This document shows, one piece after another, positions 18,959 through 27,465 of a stretch of 64,000 nt of DNA (its first letter is position 1; each line of letters opens with the position of its first letter). Source of the stretch: Microbispora oryzae (lineage in GTDB: Bacteria > Actinomycetota > Actinomycetes > Streptosporangiales > Streptosporangiaceae); NCBI RefSeq assembly GCF_017896165.1, contig NZ_JAFCNB010000002.1, forward strand, positions 186,001-250,000. The letters run 5' to 3'. The position numbers were made by a program, and so were the translations under genes. The notes under the pieces were generated by a model. That model did not search any database. It was not told the DNA's origin and was given only the letters and a program-made list of their open reading frames with translations.

Positions 18959-19228
18959 ATGCTGTTGATCCCCTGTCCGTGGTGCGGGCCGCGCGACGAG
19001 GCCGAATTCCACTACGGCGGGCAGGCGCACGTCGCCTACCCGGACGACCCGGCCGCGCTGTCCGACGAGGAGTGGGCGCGTTATCTCTTCTTCCGGGACA
19101 ACCCGAAGGGGCGCTTCGCGGAGCGGTGGAGCCACGCGGCGGGCTGCCGCAGGTGGTTCACGCTCACCCGCGACACCTCCACCAACACGTTCACCAACAC
19201 GTCCGCCGCTCCGGAGGTGACGGCATGA
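18959..19228 (+). CDS. soxD: Sarcosine oxidase subunit delta
   Basis: Small zinc-binding subunit, 89 residues. The N-terminal LLIPCPWCGPRDEAEF provides Cys6 and Cys9; His59 and Cys63 (HAAGCRRWF) complete the site. The sequence FFRDNPKG is typical. The C-terminus ends in a Thr/Asn-rich tail (STNTFTNTSAAP) that looks like a short repeat expansion. Its stop overlaps the soxA start by ATGA, so translation of the two is coupled. Confidence 0.94.
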   Translation: MLLIPCPWCGPRDEAEFHYGGQAHVAYPDDPAALSDEEWARYLFFRDNPKGRFAERWSHAAGCRRWFTLTRDTSTNTFTNTSAAPEVTA

Positions 19229-22167
19229 CCTCGCGCCGGCGCGACGGCCACCCCGCTCACGCGGGCGAGGCCCTGAGATTCCGCTACGACGGCCGCGACT
19301 ACGAGGGGCGGGCGGGCGACACGCTGGCCGCCGCCCTGCTGGCCAACGGCGTGCGCGTGGTGACCCGCAGCGCCGGGCTGGACCGGCCGCGCGGCGTCTA
19401 CGCGGCGTGGACCGAGGAGCCCAACGCGCTCGTCCAGATCGAGAAGCCGTTCCCCGAACCGATGCTGCAGGCCACGACGGTCGAGCTGTACGACGGGCTG
19501 GTCGCGACCGGGCTGCGGGGCAGGGGCCGGCTGGCCGACCGGCCCGACCCGGCGCGCTACGACGCGTGCCACGCCCACTGCGACGTGCTGGTGGTCGGCG
19601 CGGGCCCGGCCGGTCTCGCCGCCGCCTCCGCCGCCGCGGCCTCGGGCGCCCGGGTGATCCTCGCCGACGACCGGCCGGCGGCCGGGGGCAGCCTGCCGGA
19701 CACCGGGGAGACGGTCGACGGGGTGCCCGGCGCGCGCTGGGCGGCGGGCGTCCTCGCCGAGCTGGCGGAGCGGCCGGAGGCCAGGGTGCTGACCTGCACC
19801 AGCGTGTTCGGCCACTACGACGACAACTACCTCGTCGCGGTCGAACGGCGCGGCGAGGCGGCGGCCTCACGGGAGAGGATCTGGCGCATCAGGGCGCGGC
19901 GCGTGGTGCTCGCCACCGGCGCGCACGAGCGGCCGATCGCGTTCGCCGGCAACGACCTGCCCGGCGTCATGCTCGCCGGGGCCGCCCGCGCCTACGCCAA
20001 CCGCTACGGCGTGCTCGCGGGCCGCCGGGCCGTGGTCTTCACGGCCAACGACAGCGCGTACGAGGCCGCCCGTGACCTGGCCGCGGCCGGGATCGAGATC
20101 GCGGCCGTCATCGACGCGCGGACGACCGTCCCTGCCCGGCTCGAGCCTGGCGCCTTCCCCGGGCACGTATTCGCGGGCCCCGTTCTCCCCGGGCACGTGG
20201 TCACCGGCGTCGGGGCGGGCCCGGACGGGTCGGTCGCCTCGGTGACCGTGTCAGCGTTCTCGGGGTCAGGGCTCTCGGGATCAGGGCTCTCGGGCGAACG
20301 GGAGATCGAGGCCGATCTGCTGCTGGTGTCGGGCGGCTGGAACCCCGTCGTCCACCTGTTCAGCCAGTCGGGCGGCGCGCTGCGCTTCGACGACGGGCTG
20401 GGCGCCTTCCTTCCCGGCGTGAGTGTCCAGCCGGTGGAGGCGGTGGGCGCGGCGCGGGGCGTCTTCACCCTGGCCGGATGTCTGGAGGACGGCGCCGCCG
20501 CCGGGGCGCGGGCGGCCGAGGCCGCCGGCTTCCCCGCGCCGCAACGTCCCGTCCCCACCGTCATCCCCGCCACCGTCGCCGCCGGTCGGACCGCCGCGAC
20601 CCCACCTGTAACCCCACCCGCGACCCCGTCAGCGACACCGTCAGCGACACTGTCAGCGACCCCTCCCGCGACACCGCCGATGGCACTGTGGCTGGTGCCC
20701 GCCGACGACTACGGCACCCACTTCGTCGACCTGCAGCGCGAGGTCACCGTGGCCGACGTCATGCGGGCGACCGGCTCCGGGCTGCGCTCCGTCGAGCACG
20801 TCAAGCGCTACACGACGGCGGGCACGGCCCACGACCAGGGGAAGCTCTCCGGCGTCCTGACCAGCGCGATCGTCGCGCACGCCACCGGGGTGGAGATCGG
20901 CGACCTCGGCACCACCACGTTCCGGGCGCCGTACGTGCCGGTGAGCTTCGCGGCGCTGGCCGGGCGCGACCGCGGCGCGCTGCACGACCCCGTCCGGGTC
21001 ACCTCCCTGCACTCCTGGCACGTGGCGCACGGCGCGCTGTTCGAGAACGTCGGCCAGTGGAAGCGGCCCTGGTACTACCCGCGGCCGGGCGAGGACATGG
21101 ACACCGCGGTGCTCCGCGAGTGCGCCGCCGTACGGGACGGCGCGGGCGCGATGGACGCCTCCACCCTCGGCAAGATCGACGTGCAGGGGCCGGACGCGGG
21201 CGAGTTCCTCGACCGGCTCTACACCAACATGATGAGCACCCTGAAGGTCGGCGCCGTCCGGTACGGCGTGATGTGCCGGGCCGACGGCATGGTCTTCGAC
21301 GACGGCACCGTGATGCGGCTGGCCGACGACCGGTTCCTCGCCACCACCACGACCGGCAACGCCGCGGCCGTGCTCGACTGGATGGAGGAGTGGCTGCAGA
21401 CCGAATGGCCCTCGCTGCGGGTGAGCCTCACCTCGGTCACCGAGCACTGGGCGACCGTCGCCCTCGCCGGGCCGCGCTCCCGGGAGGTGCTCGCCGGCCT
21501 CGCGCCGGGCCTGGCCGTCGACGCGGCGAGCTTCCCGTTCATGACCTGGCGGGACGCCGAGGTCGCGGGCCTGGCCGCCCGGGTGTGCCGGATCAGCTTC
21601 TCCGGCGAGCTGGCGTACGAGATCAACGTGACCGCCTGGGACGGCCTCGCCCTCTGGGAGGCGGTCATGGGCACCGGCGCGGTCACGCCGTACGGCACCG
21701 AGACGATGCACGTGCTGCGGGCCGAGAAGGGCTACCCGATCATCGGTCAGGACACCGACGGCACGGTCACCCCGGCCGACCTGGGCATGGACTGGATCGT
21801 GTCGAAGAAGAAGGCCGACTTCGTGGGCAGGCGGTCGTTCTCCCGGCCCGACACCTCCCGGCCCGACCGCAAGCACCTGGTCGGCCTGCTGCCCGACGAC
21901 CCCGGTCTGCGGCTCCCCGAGGGCGCCCAGATCGTGGCGGTCTCGCCGCTGCCTGAGCCGCCGGTACGGGCGCTCGGGCACGTCACCTCCAGCTACCGCA
22001 GCGCCGCGCTCGGCCGCACGTTCGCCCTGGCGCTGGTCGCCGGCGGACGCGACCGGATCGGCGAACGGCTGTACGTGCCGCTCGGGCCGCCCGGCGACGA
22101 TCCCGTGCCGGTGACCGTTACCGGTCCCGTCCTCTACGACCCCGAGGGAGCCCGCCGCGATGGCTGA
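19225..22167 (+). CDS. soxA: Sarcosine oxidase subunit alpha
   Basis: Large subunit, 980 residues. Residues 1-100 form the 2Fe-2S-like N-terminal domain, degenerate without cluster cysteines as in SoxA. A pyridine-nucleotide/FAD domain follows (VLVVGAGPAGLAAASAAAAS, about 120-140), and from about residue 590 a GcvT-like folate-binding domain. It binds NAD and folate and takes the methyl group from the SoxB-SoxG reaction to methylene-tetrahydrofolate. Two low-complexity inserts stand out: a Ser/Gly repeat (about 345-357) and a Thr/Pro/Ala linker (about 459-485). The stop overlaps soxG by 8 bp. Confidence 0.95.
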   Translation: MTSRRRDGHPAHAGEALRFRYDGRDYEGRAGDTLAAALLANGVRVVTRSAGLDRPRGVYAAWTEEPNALVQIEKPFPEPMLQATTVELYDGLVATGLRGRGRLADRPDPARYDACHAHCDVLVVGAGPAGLAAASAAAASGARVILADDRPAAGGSLPDTGETVDGVPGARWAAGVLAELAERPEARVLTCTSVFGHYDDNYLVAVERRGEAAASRERIWRIRARRVVLATGAHERPIAFAGNDLPGVMLAGAARAYANRYGVLAGRRAVVFTANDSAYEAARDLAAAGIEIAAVIDARTTVPARLEPGAFPGHVFAGPVLPGHVVTGVGAGPDGSVASVTVSAFSGSGLSGSGLSGEREIEADLLLVSGGWNPVVHLFSQSGGALRFDDGLGAFLPGVSVQPVEAVGAARGVFTLAGCLEDGAAAGARAAEAAGFPAPQRPVPTVIPATVAAGRTAATPPVTPPATPSATPSATLSATPPATPPMALWLVPADDYGTHFVDLQREVTVADVMRATGSGLRSVEHVKRYTTAGTAHDQGKLSGVLTSAIVAHATGVEIGDLGTTTFRAPYVPVSFAALAGRDRGALHDPVRVTSLHSWHVAHGALFENVGQWKRPWYYPRPGEDMDTAVLRECAAVRDGAGAMDASTLGKIDVQGPDAGEFLDRLYTNMMSTLKVGAVRYGVMCRADGMVFDDGTVMRLADDRFLATTTTGNAAAVLDWMEEWLQTEWPSLRVSLTSVTEHWATVALAGPRSREVLAGLAPGLAVDAASFPFMTWRDAEVAGLAARVCRISFSGELAYEINVTAWDGLALWEAVMGTGAVTPYGTETMHVLRAEKGYPIIGQDTDGTVTPADLGMDWIVSKKKADFVGRRSFSRPDTSRPDRKHLVGLLPDDPGLRLPEGAQIVAVSPLPEPPVRALGHVTSSYRSAALGRTFALALVAGGRDRIGERLYVPLGPPGDDPVPVTVTGPVLYDPEGARRDG
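20599..20680 (+). repeat. In-frame tandem repeat coding a Thr/Pro/Ala linker in soxA
   Basis: Imperfect 12-bp units near ACCCCGTCAGCG encode (Thr-Pro-Ser/Pro-Ala)n between the nucleotide-binding and folate-binding parts of SoxA. Unit length keeps the frame. This segment is not part of the conserved fold. Confidence 0.75.
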
Positions 22168-22714
22168 GCGCGTGAGCCCGCTGGCCGGCTTCGAGCCGGT
22201 GTCCGCCGAGGGCCTCCGCATCGCGGAGGTGCCGTTCCTCACCCAGGTGAACCTGCGGGCCGATCCGGAGAGCCCGGCGGCCGCCGCGCTGGGCGACGCC
22301 CTCGGCGTCCCCCTGCCGGCCGAGCCCGGCACGTGGGCGCGCGGCGACGCCGACGTGCTGTGGCTGGGTCCGGACGAGTGGCTGGTGGTCGGCCCGCCCG
22401 GCGGCGCCGCCGAGCTGGAGAGCCGGCTGCGCAAGGCCGCCGGCGAAGCTCGGGTGGGGGTGACCGACGTGTCCGCCCAGCGCACCACCGTGCTGGTCGG
22501 CGGGTCCCGGTCGCGCGACCTGCTGGCCCACGGGTGCGCCCTCGACCTGCACCCGCGGATGTTCGGGCCGGGCCGGTGCGCGCAGACCTCTCTGGCGCGG
22601 GCGCAGGTCGTGCTGGCCGCCCGGGAGGGCGGCGAGTTCGCCGTGCTGGTCCGCTCGTCGTTCGCGGCCTACCTGTGGGCCTGGCTCCTCGACGCCGCGG
22701 CCGAATATCTCTGA
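22160..22714 (+). CDS. soxG: Sarcosine oxidase subunit gamma
   Basis: Fourth subunit of heterotetrameric sarcosine oxidase, 184 residues, related to the GcvT C-terminal fold. The segment LWLGPDEWLVVGPPG is the clearest family motif, with VGVTDVSAQRTTVLVGGSRSRDLLAHGCALDLHP following. It overlaps soxA by 8 bp. Its last 46 bp overlap, on the opposite strand, the 3' end of the nucleotide-sugar decarboxylase, so the betaine operon and the glycan locus end against one another with no visible terminator. Confidence 0.93.
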   Translation: MAERVSPLAGFEPVSAEGLRIAEVPFLTQVNLRADPESPAAAALGDALGVPLPAEPGTWARGDADVLWLGPDEWLVVGPPGGAAELESRLRKAAGEARVGVTDVSAQRTTVLVGGSRSRDLLAHGCALDLHPRMFGPGRCAQTSLARAQVVLAAREGGEFAVLVRSSFAAYLWAWLLDAAAEYL

Positions 22715-23688
22715 CCCGGGGACGAGTGCGCGAGAGCCGAGCGGGGCGAGCCGAGTTCCTCCTCGAACCACTCGATCGTGCGCCTCAGCCCGCTGACCGG
22801 GTCGACGCGGGGCCGCCAGCCCAGCAGCGACTCCGCGAGCGAGGTGTCCGGCCGTCGTACGGCGGGGTCGTCCACCGGCCGCTCGACGAACCGGATCGGC
22901 GAGGACGACCCCGTGAGGTCGCGGATGGTCCCGGCCAGCTCGGCCATGGACATCTCGACCGGGTTGCCGATGTTGACCGGACCCGTGACGTCGCTGCCGG
23001 CCAGCGCGAGGACGCCGTCGACCGTGTCGTCGACGTAGCAGATGGACCGCGTCTGGCTGCCGTCGCCGGTGACCGTGATCGGTTCGCCCAGCAGGGCCTG
23101 CCGGATGAAGGTGGGAATCGCCCGGCCGTCGTGTGGCCGCATCCGGGGGCCGTACGTGTTGAAGATCCGCACGATGCCGGTGCCGGCCCCCCGGGACACG
23201 CGATAGGCCGTGGTCAGCGATTCGGCGAAGCGTTTGGCCTCGTCGTACACGCTGCGCGGGCCGACCGGATTGACGTTGCCCCAGTAGGTCTCCTTCTGCG
23301 GGTGTTCGAGGGGATCTCCGTACACCTCACTCGTCGAGGCCAGGACGAACCGGGCGCCCTTCTCGGTGGCGAGCCCGAGCGCGTGGAGGGTGCCGATGGC
23401 GCCCACCTTCAGCGTCTCGATCGGGTGGCGCAGGAAGTCGGCCGGTGAGGCGGCCGAGGCGAAGTGGAGCACGAGGTCGACCGTCCCGCTCACGTGCACG
23501 AACTCGGTCAGGTCGCACTCCACGAGCCGGAACGCCGGCCGCCCGATCAGGTGCTCCACGTTGCGCGGCGACCCGGTCAGGAAGTTGTCCATGCAGACGA
23601 CGGCCGCGCCGCGCCGCAGCAGACGTTCGCACAGGTAGGAGCCGATGAACCCGGCGCCACCGGTCACCACGACTCTGGTTCCCTTCAT
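22669..23688 (-). CDS. NAD-dependent nucleotide-sugar epimerase/dehydratase, UDP-glucuronate decarboxylase-like
   Basis: 339-residue extended short-chain dehydrogenase. It has the GxxGxxG loop VVVTGGAGFIGSYLCERLL, catalytic STSEVYG and YxxxK (SVYDEAKRFAE), and downstream IFNTYGPRMRPHDGRAIPTFIRQAL plus GDGSQTRSICYVDD. These closely resemble UDP-xylose synthases, which decarboxylate UDP-glucuronate. The ATG overlaps the stop of the upstream GT9 gene by ATGA, making it the last gene of the glycan series. It would supply a pentose nucleotide sugar. A dTDP-glucose dehydratase is the less likely alternative. Confidence 0.88.
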   Translation of the reverse strand: MKGTRVVVTGGAGFIGSYLCERLLRRGAAVVCMDNFLTGSPRNVEHLIGRPAFRLVECDLTEFVHVSGTVDLVLHFASAASPADFLRHPIETLKVGAIGTLHALGLATEKGARFVLASTSEVYGDPLEHPQKETYWGNVNPVGPRSVYDEAKRFAESLTTAYRVSRGAGTGIVRIFNTYGPRMRPHDGRAIPTFIRQALLGEPITVTGDGSQTRSICYVDDTVDGVLALAGSDVTGPVNIGNPVEMSMAELAGTIRDLTGSSSPIRFVERPVDDPAVRRPDTSLAESLLGWRPRVDPVSGLRRTIEWFEEELGSPRSALAHSSPGQRYSAAASRSQAHR

Positions 23689-24683
23689 CGCACCCCCACC
23701 TCCAGTAACGACCACGCCGCGTCCAGCACCTCGGGCACGCCGATCTCCAGCAGTCCCGGATCGGGCCGGTCGGCGTGCGGGTCTCCCGTCCGCCCCGCCC
23801 ACAGCGCCCGGTGCGGGCCGCCTTCCGGCGGGCCCCAGCGGGCGGGCGGCACCGGCCCGCAGAGGACCACCGAGGGCGTGCCCACGGCCGTGGCCAGATG
23901 GGACATGCCGGTGTCCCCGCACACCACCAGGGCCGCGTGCCGGGTCAGCGCCGCGACCCCGGGCAGGTCGGTGTGCCCGGCGAGCACGGCGTCCTCCGGC
24001 AGCCCGGCCGCCGCGGCCACGTGGCGGGCGAGAGCCGTCTCCGTCACCCCGCCCGTGATCACCACCCGGTGTCCCGCGCGGGTCAGCTCCGCCGCCACCC
24101 GGGCGAACCGTTCGGGCGGCCACTGCCGCGCCCGGGCGGAGGCTCCCGGGTGGACCAGCACCTCTCCGCCCCCGAGGGGGCTGGCGCCGGTCTCACCCAG
24201 CTCCAGGTCGCCCGGGTCGGCCGGGATCCCGTACCACTCCAGCATCGCGCACCATCGCGACACCTCATGCGCCTCGGGGCGCCAGGTCGGCCCCTCGACG
24301 CCGGGGACGCCGGGGTGGGCGTGGCTGAGGACGCGGCCGGGGCGGGTCCGGCGGAGCGCCATGAGGCTCTCGGGGCCGCTGCCGTGCAGGTTGACCGCCA
24401 CGTCCGGCGTCTCGAAGGGCACCGGCCCGGGGCCGGACACGTCCACCAGCTCGTCGATCCCGCCGATGAGCGGCAGCAGGCCGCCCAGGTACGCCGGGGT
24501 GGCCAGGACGAGCCGGTGATTCGGATGTGCCCGCCGCAGCGCGCGCAGCGCGGGGACGGCGGTGAGCAGATCGCCGAGCCGGAGCCCGCGCAGGACGAGC
24601 AGCGCGGGACGTTCACCGGTCATCTCACGGGTCGTCTCACGGGTCATCTCACGATTCATCTCACCGGTCATCTCACCGGTCAC
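23685..24683 (-). CDS. GT9 family glycosyltransferase (heptosyltransferase-like), first copy
   Basis: About 332 residues of GT9, the family of LPS ADP-heptose:LPS heptosyltransferases. Motifs: VLRGLRLGDLLTAVPALRALRRAHP at the start of the conserved part, VLVHPGASARARQWPPERFARVA, and CGDTGMSHLATAVGTPSVVL in the donor site. The chosen GTG (24683) overlaps the SDR stop by GTGA. The first 25 or so residues are a 12-bp tandem repeat offering several in-frame ATGs, so the real start is uncertain; homology begins at about residue 27. It probably transfers heptose or another nucleotide-activated sugar to an envelope acceptor. Confidence 0.87.
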   Translation of the reverse strand: MTGEMTGEMNREMTRETTREMTGERPALLVLRGLRLGDLLTAVPALRALRRAHPNHRLVLATPAYLGGLLPLIGGIDELVDVSGPGPVPFETPDVAVNLHGSGPESLMALRRTRPGRVLSHAHPGVPGVEGPTWRPEAHEVSRWCAMLEWYGIPADPGDLELGETGASPLGGGEVLVHPGASARARQWPPERFARVAAELTRAGHRVVITGGVTETALARHVAAAAGLPEDAVLAGHTDLPGVAALTRHAALVVCGDTGMSHLATAVGTPSVVLCGPVPPARWGPPEGGPHRALWAGRTGDPHADRPDPGLLEIGVPEVLDAAWSLLEVGVR

Positions 24684-24684
24684 G
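24613..24684 (-). repeat. Six 12-bp tandem units at the 5' end of a GT9 gene
   Basis: Plus-strand unit TCACCGGTCATC, six copies from 24613 to 24684, with few mismatches. On the sense strand each unit reads GGTGAGATGACC, so five carry or nearly carry a Shine-Dalgarno-like GGTGAG next to an in-frame ATG. Encoded residues are Thr-Gly-Glu-Met repeats. Unit gain or loss would not shift the frame. Confidence 0.9.
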
Positions 24685-25360
24685 GCCACGACGTTTCCGC
24701 CGACGCGCACACCACGAGCTCCCTGACCTCGCAACCGCGGGGCTGGCGGAGGGCGAACAGGATCGTCGCGGCGACGTCCTCCGGCTGGTTGAGCTGGGCG
24801 TCCGGGCCGGGCTTGTACTGCTCGTCGCGGTCGTCGAAGAACCCGGTCCGCATGCCGCCGGGGATCAGCAACGTCACGCCCACGTCTCCCGCGAGCTCGG
24901 CCGCGAGCGCCCGGGTGAACCCGACCACCCCGAACTTGGCCGCGCAGTACGCCGTGGCGTCGCTCACCGCCTTGATGCCGAGCGTCGAGGCGACCGTGAC
25001 GACCGTGCCCCCGGAACGGCGCAGGTAGGGCAGGGCCGCCCGGACCACCGCGGCGGTGCCCATCAGGTTGACCCGGATCACCCGTTCCCAGGCGTCCGCC
25101 GGCACGTCCTCCAGCCGCCCGCAGGAGTCGATCCCGGCCGCCGTCACGACCCCGTCGAGCCCTCCGGCCCGGTCGGCCAGCTCCCGTACGGCCCGCTCGG
25201 CCTGCTCCCGGTCCGACAGGTCGGCCCGCACGTGGTCGACGCCCGCCTCCGGCTCGCCGAGGTCGATCACCAGCGGCCGGCCGCCGTCCTTGGCCACGGC
25301 GGCGGCCGTGGCCCGTCCGAGACCGGACGCGCCTCCCGTGATCAGAATGTTTCCCGTCAT
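24680..25360 (-). CDS. Short-chain dehydrogenase/reductase
   Basis: Classical SDR of 226 residues. It has the cofactor loop ITGGASGLGRATAAAVAKDGG, VTAAGI in place of NNAG, Ser in VASTLGIKAVS and YxxxK (AYCAAKFGVVGFTRAL). The acidic residue after strand 2 (VIDLGEPEAG) suggests NAD. The ATG at 25360 is preceded by GGGACG. Its stop overlaps the GT9 start by GTGA, tying it to the glycan operon. It may reduce or epimerise the activated sugar, but it is a classical, not an extended, SDR and so is not a standard HldD. Confidence 0.85.
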   Translation of the reverse strand: MTGNILITGGASGLGRATAAAVAKDGGRPLVIDLGEPEAGVDHVRADLSDREQAERAVRELADRAGGLDGVVTAAGIDSCGRLEDVPADAWERVIRVNLMGTAAVVRAALPYLRRSGGTVVTVASTLGIKAVSDATAYCAAKFGVVGFTRALAAELAGDVGVTLLIPGGMRTGFFDDRDEQYKPGPDAQLNQPEDVAATILFALRQPRGCEVRELVVCASAETSWP

Positions 25361-25380
25361 CGTCACGTCCCTTCCGTCAG

Positions 25381-25455
25381 TCATGTACGCGCTCATGCAC
25401 ACGGCCGGTCATGTACGCGGTCATGTACGCGGCCGGTCACGCACGCCTGGTCATG
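25381..25455. repeat. Irregular TCATGTACGC repeats between hldE and the SDR gene
   Basis: Six imperfect copies of TCATG(T/C)ACGC with 2-6 bp of variable filler fill the only gap larger than a few bases in the minus-strand glycan series. No hairpin terminator is evident. They may mark an internal promoter or simply be a repeat expansion. Confidence 0.6.
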
Positions 25456-25461
25456 CACGTG

Positions 25462-26916
25462 TCATGACGCCGCCTGGACGGCGGCGATCAGGCCGGTCGT
25501 TGAGTAGCCGGCGACGGTGGGCAGGATGACGACCTCGCCCCCGGCCCGCCGCACGGCGTCGGCCTCCGGCATGGACCACTCGCTGTAGTCGCCACCCTTC
25601 ACCCACACGTCGGGACGCAGCCGCGCGATCACCTCCGAGGGGGTGTCCGCCCCGAAGATCAACACCGCGTCCACGCAGTCGAGCGCCCGCAGCACCTCGC
25701 TCCGGTCGTGCTCGGCCACCACCGGACGTCTCGGTCCCTTCAGCCGCCTGACCGACTCGTCGGAGTTGAGGCAGACGACGAGCGCGTCGCCGAGCGCCCG
25801 CGCCCGGCGCAGCAGACTGACATGTCCGGCGTGCAGCAGGTCGAAGCAGCCGCCGGTCGCGATGAGCCTTCCCCCCGCAGCCCGCACCGCGTCCGCCACG
25901 TCGAACGCCGACGCGCCGGGCGGCAACGCCGCCGACAACGCGGCTGAGGACGCCACTGGGAGGGCCGCCGAGGACACCGCCGAGGACGCCGCTGGGGACG
26001 GTCCGGCCGCCGGTTCGGACAGCCGCAGCCCCGCGGCGCCGCCGTCCGCGACGAAACGGCCGGCCGCCTCGACCGCACGCGCCACCGCGTCCTCCACCGG
26101 TTCGCCGCGGCCGAGCGCCACAGCGGCCTCGGCGGCGAACCGGTCGCCCGCGCCGCAGGCGTCCGCGCCACCCGAGACAGCGCCACCCGCCACCTCGACG
26201 GCCGGGATCCGCGACGAGCGGGCCGCCCGGCGGGCCAGCACCGTCCCGCGCTCGCCGAGGGTGACCGCGACGGCGGCCGCCTCCAGGTCGCGCACCAGGC
26301 GCTCCGCCGCCCGGCCCGGCGTGCCGTACGCCCCGGCGCACAGCGCGCGGGCCTCCGCCTCGCTGGGGGTGACCAGGGCGCAGCCGGGAACGGGCGGCGA
26401 TCCGCGGGGATGGGGATCCCACACGACGGGCACGTCCCGGCGGCGCAGGAGCGCGGTGAGCAGGTCGCGGTGCAGATCGGCGACGCCGCGGCCGTAGTCG
26501 GCGACGAGGACGGCTCCGGCCGAGCGCAGGGCGGCGACCGCCCGGTCCCGGGAGAGGCCGCCGAACGCGGGCCTCCCGTCTCCGGTGTCGACGCGCACCA
26601 GCGTCTGCCCACGCGCGCGCACCCGCGTCTTGCGGGCCGTCGTGCCGTGCAGCGGCATCCGCACGATCTCAGCCGACGACGCGAGCAGCCGGTCGAGCGC
26701 GCGGCCGGACGGGTCGTCACCGAGCGCGGTGATCAGGACGACCTCGGCGCCGTCACGCGCGGCCAGCAGCGCGGCGAGGCCCGCTCCCCCCGGCCGGCAC
26801 CGCTCGGCGTGGACGTCCACGACCGGCGCGGGGGCGTCCGGGCAGAGCCGGTCGGCGTCGCCCTCCACGTCGACGTCCAGCAGGCTGTCTCCGATGACGA
26901 CGAGCGGTCCGGTCAC
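25462..26916 (-). CDS. hldE: Bifunctional heptose-7-phosphate kinase / heptose-1-phosphate adenylyltransferase
   Basis: 484 residues with the HldE layout. An N-terminal ribokinase-type kinase (about 1-305; VVIGDSLLDVDVEG, GGADACGAGDRFAAEAAVAL) is followed by a C-terminal nucleotidyltransferase (about 345-484; GGCFDLLHAGHVSLLRRARALGD with HxGH, then NSDESVRRLKGPRRPV). It makes heptose 1,7-bisphosphate and, after dephosphorylation, ADP-heptose. A Ser/Ala-rich repetitive linker of about 35 residues joins the domains. The GTG start overlaps the gmhA stop (GTGA). Whether the product is D-beta-D or another anomer is not decidable here. Confidence 0.93.
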   Translation of the reverse strand: MTGPLVVIGDSLLDVDVEGDADRLCPDAPAPVVDVHAERCRPGGAGLAALLAARDGAEVVLITALGDDPSGRALDRLLASSAEIVRMPLHGTTARKTRVRARGQTLVRVDTGDGRPAFGGLSRDRAVAALRSAGAVLVADYGRGVADLHRDLLTALLRRRDVPVVWDPHPRGSPPVPGCALVTPSEAEARALCAGAYGTPGRAAERLVRDLEAAAVAVTLGERGTVLARRAARSSRIPAVEVAGGAVSGGADACGAGDRFAAEAAVALGRGEPVEDAVARAVEAAGRFVADGGAAGLRLSEPAAGPSPAASSAVSSAALPVASSAALSAALPPGASAFDVADAVRAAGGRLIATGGCFDLLHAGHVSLLRRARALGDALVVCLNSDESVRRLKGPRRPVVAEHDRSEVLRALDCVDAVLIFGADTPSEVIARLRPDVWVKGGDYSEWSMPEADAVRRAGGEVVILPTVAGYSTTGLIAAVQAAS

Positions 26917-27464
26917 GAGCACGCCTTCTCGATCACATCGCACAGCATGTGGATCACGGTGAGGTGCACCTCCTGGATGGTCGCGGTGTCCCCTGCGGGC
27001 ACCGCGAGGGCGTCGTCGCACAGGTCGGCGAGCGGATTCGGCGCGGGCCCGGTCAGCGCCCAGGTGGTGAGGCCACACCGGCGGGCCGCACCGGCGGCCT
27101 CCGTGACGTTACGGCTGGTCCCGCTGGTGGACAGGCAGATGAGCACGTCTCCCGGCCGGCCGTGCGCACGGACCTGCCGCGCGTATAACTCGTCCATGCC
27201 GAAGTCGTTGGCGATCGCCGTCAGCGACGAGGTGTCGGCGTGCAGCGGGATCGCCGCGTACGGCCGCCGGTCGGCGCGGTATCTGCCGACCAGCTCGGCG
27301 GTCAGGTGCTGGGCCTCGGCGGCCGAGCCGCCGTTCCCGCAGGCCAGCAGGCGGCCCCCGCCGTTCAGCACGGCCGCCAGTTTGAAGCCCCAGGCGTAGA
27401 TCTTCGATGTCTCCGGATCGACCGCCGTCAGGGCGGTGCTCAGCCGGGCCAGATGTGGATGCAT
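26913..27464 (-). CDS. gmhA: Phosphoheptose isomerase (SIS domain)
   Basis: 183-residue SIS-domain protein that converts sedoheptulose 7-phosphate to D-glycero-D-manno-heptose 7-phosphate, the first step toward ADP-heptose. Motifs: LLACGNGGSAAEAQHLTAELVGRY, LICLSTSGTSRNVTEA and QEVHLTVIHMLCDVIE, with the Glu and His positions of the GmhA active site. The ATG lies one base after the GT4 stop and the stop overlaps hldE, so the three are translated as a chain. Length agrees with GmhA (about 190). Confidence 0.93.
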   Translation of the reverse strand: MHPHLARLSTALTAVDPETSKIYAWGFKLAAVLNGGGRLLACGNGGSAAEAQHLTAELVGRYRADRRPYAAIPLHADTSSLTAIANDFGMDELYARQVRAHGRPGDVLICLSTSGTSRNVTEAAGAARRCGLTTWALTGPAPNPLADLCDDALAVPAGDTATIQEVHLTVIHMLCDVIEKACS

Positions 27465-27465
27465 G

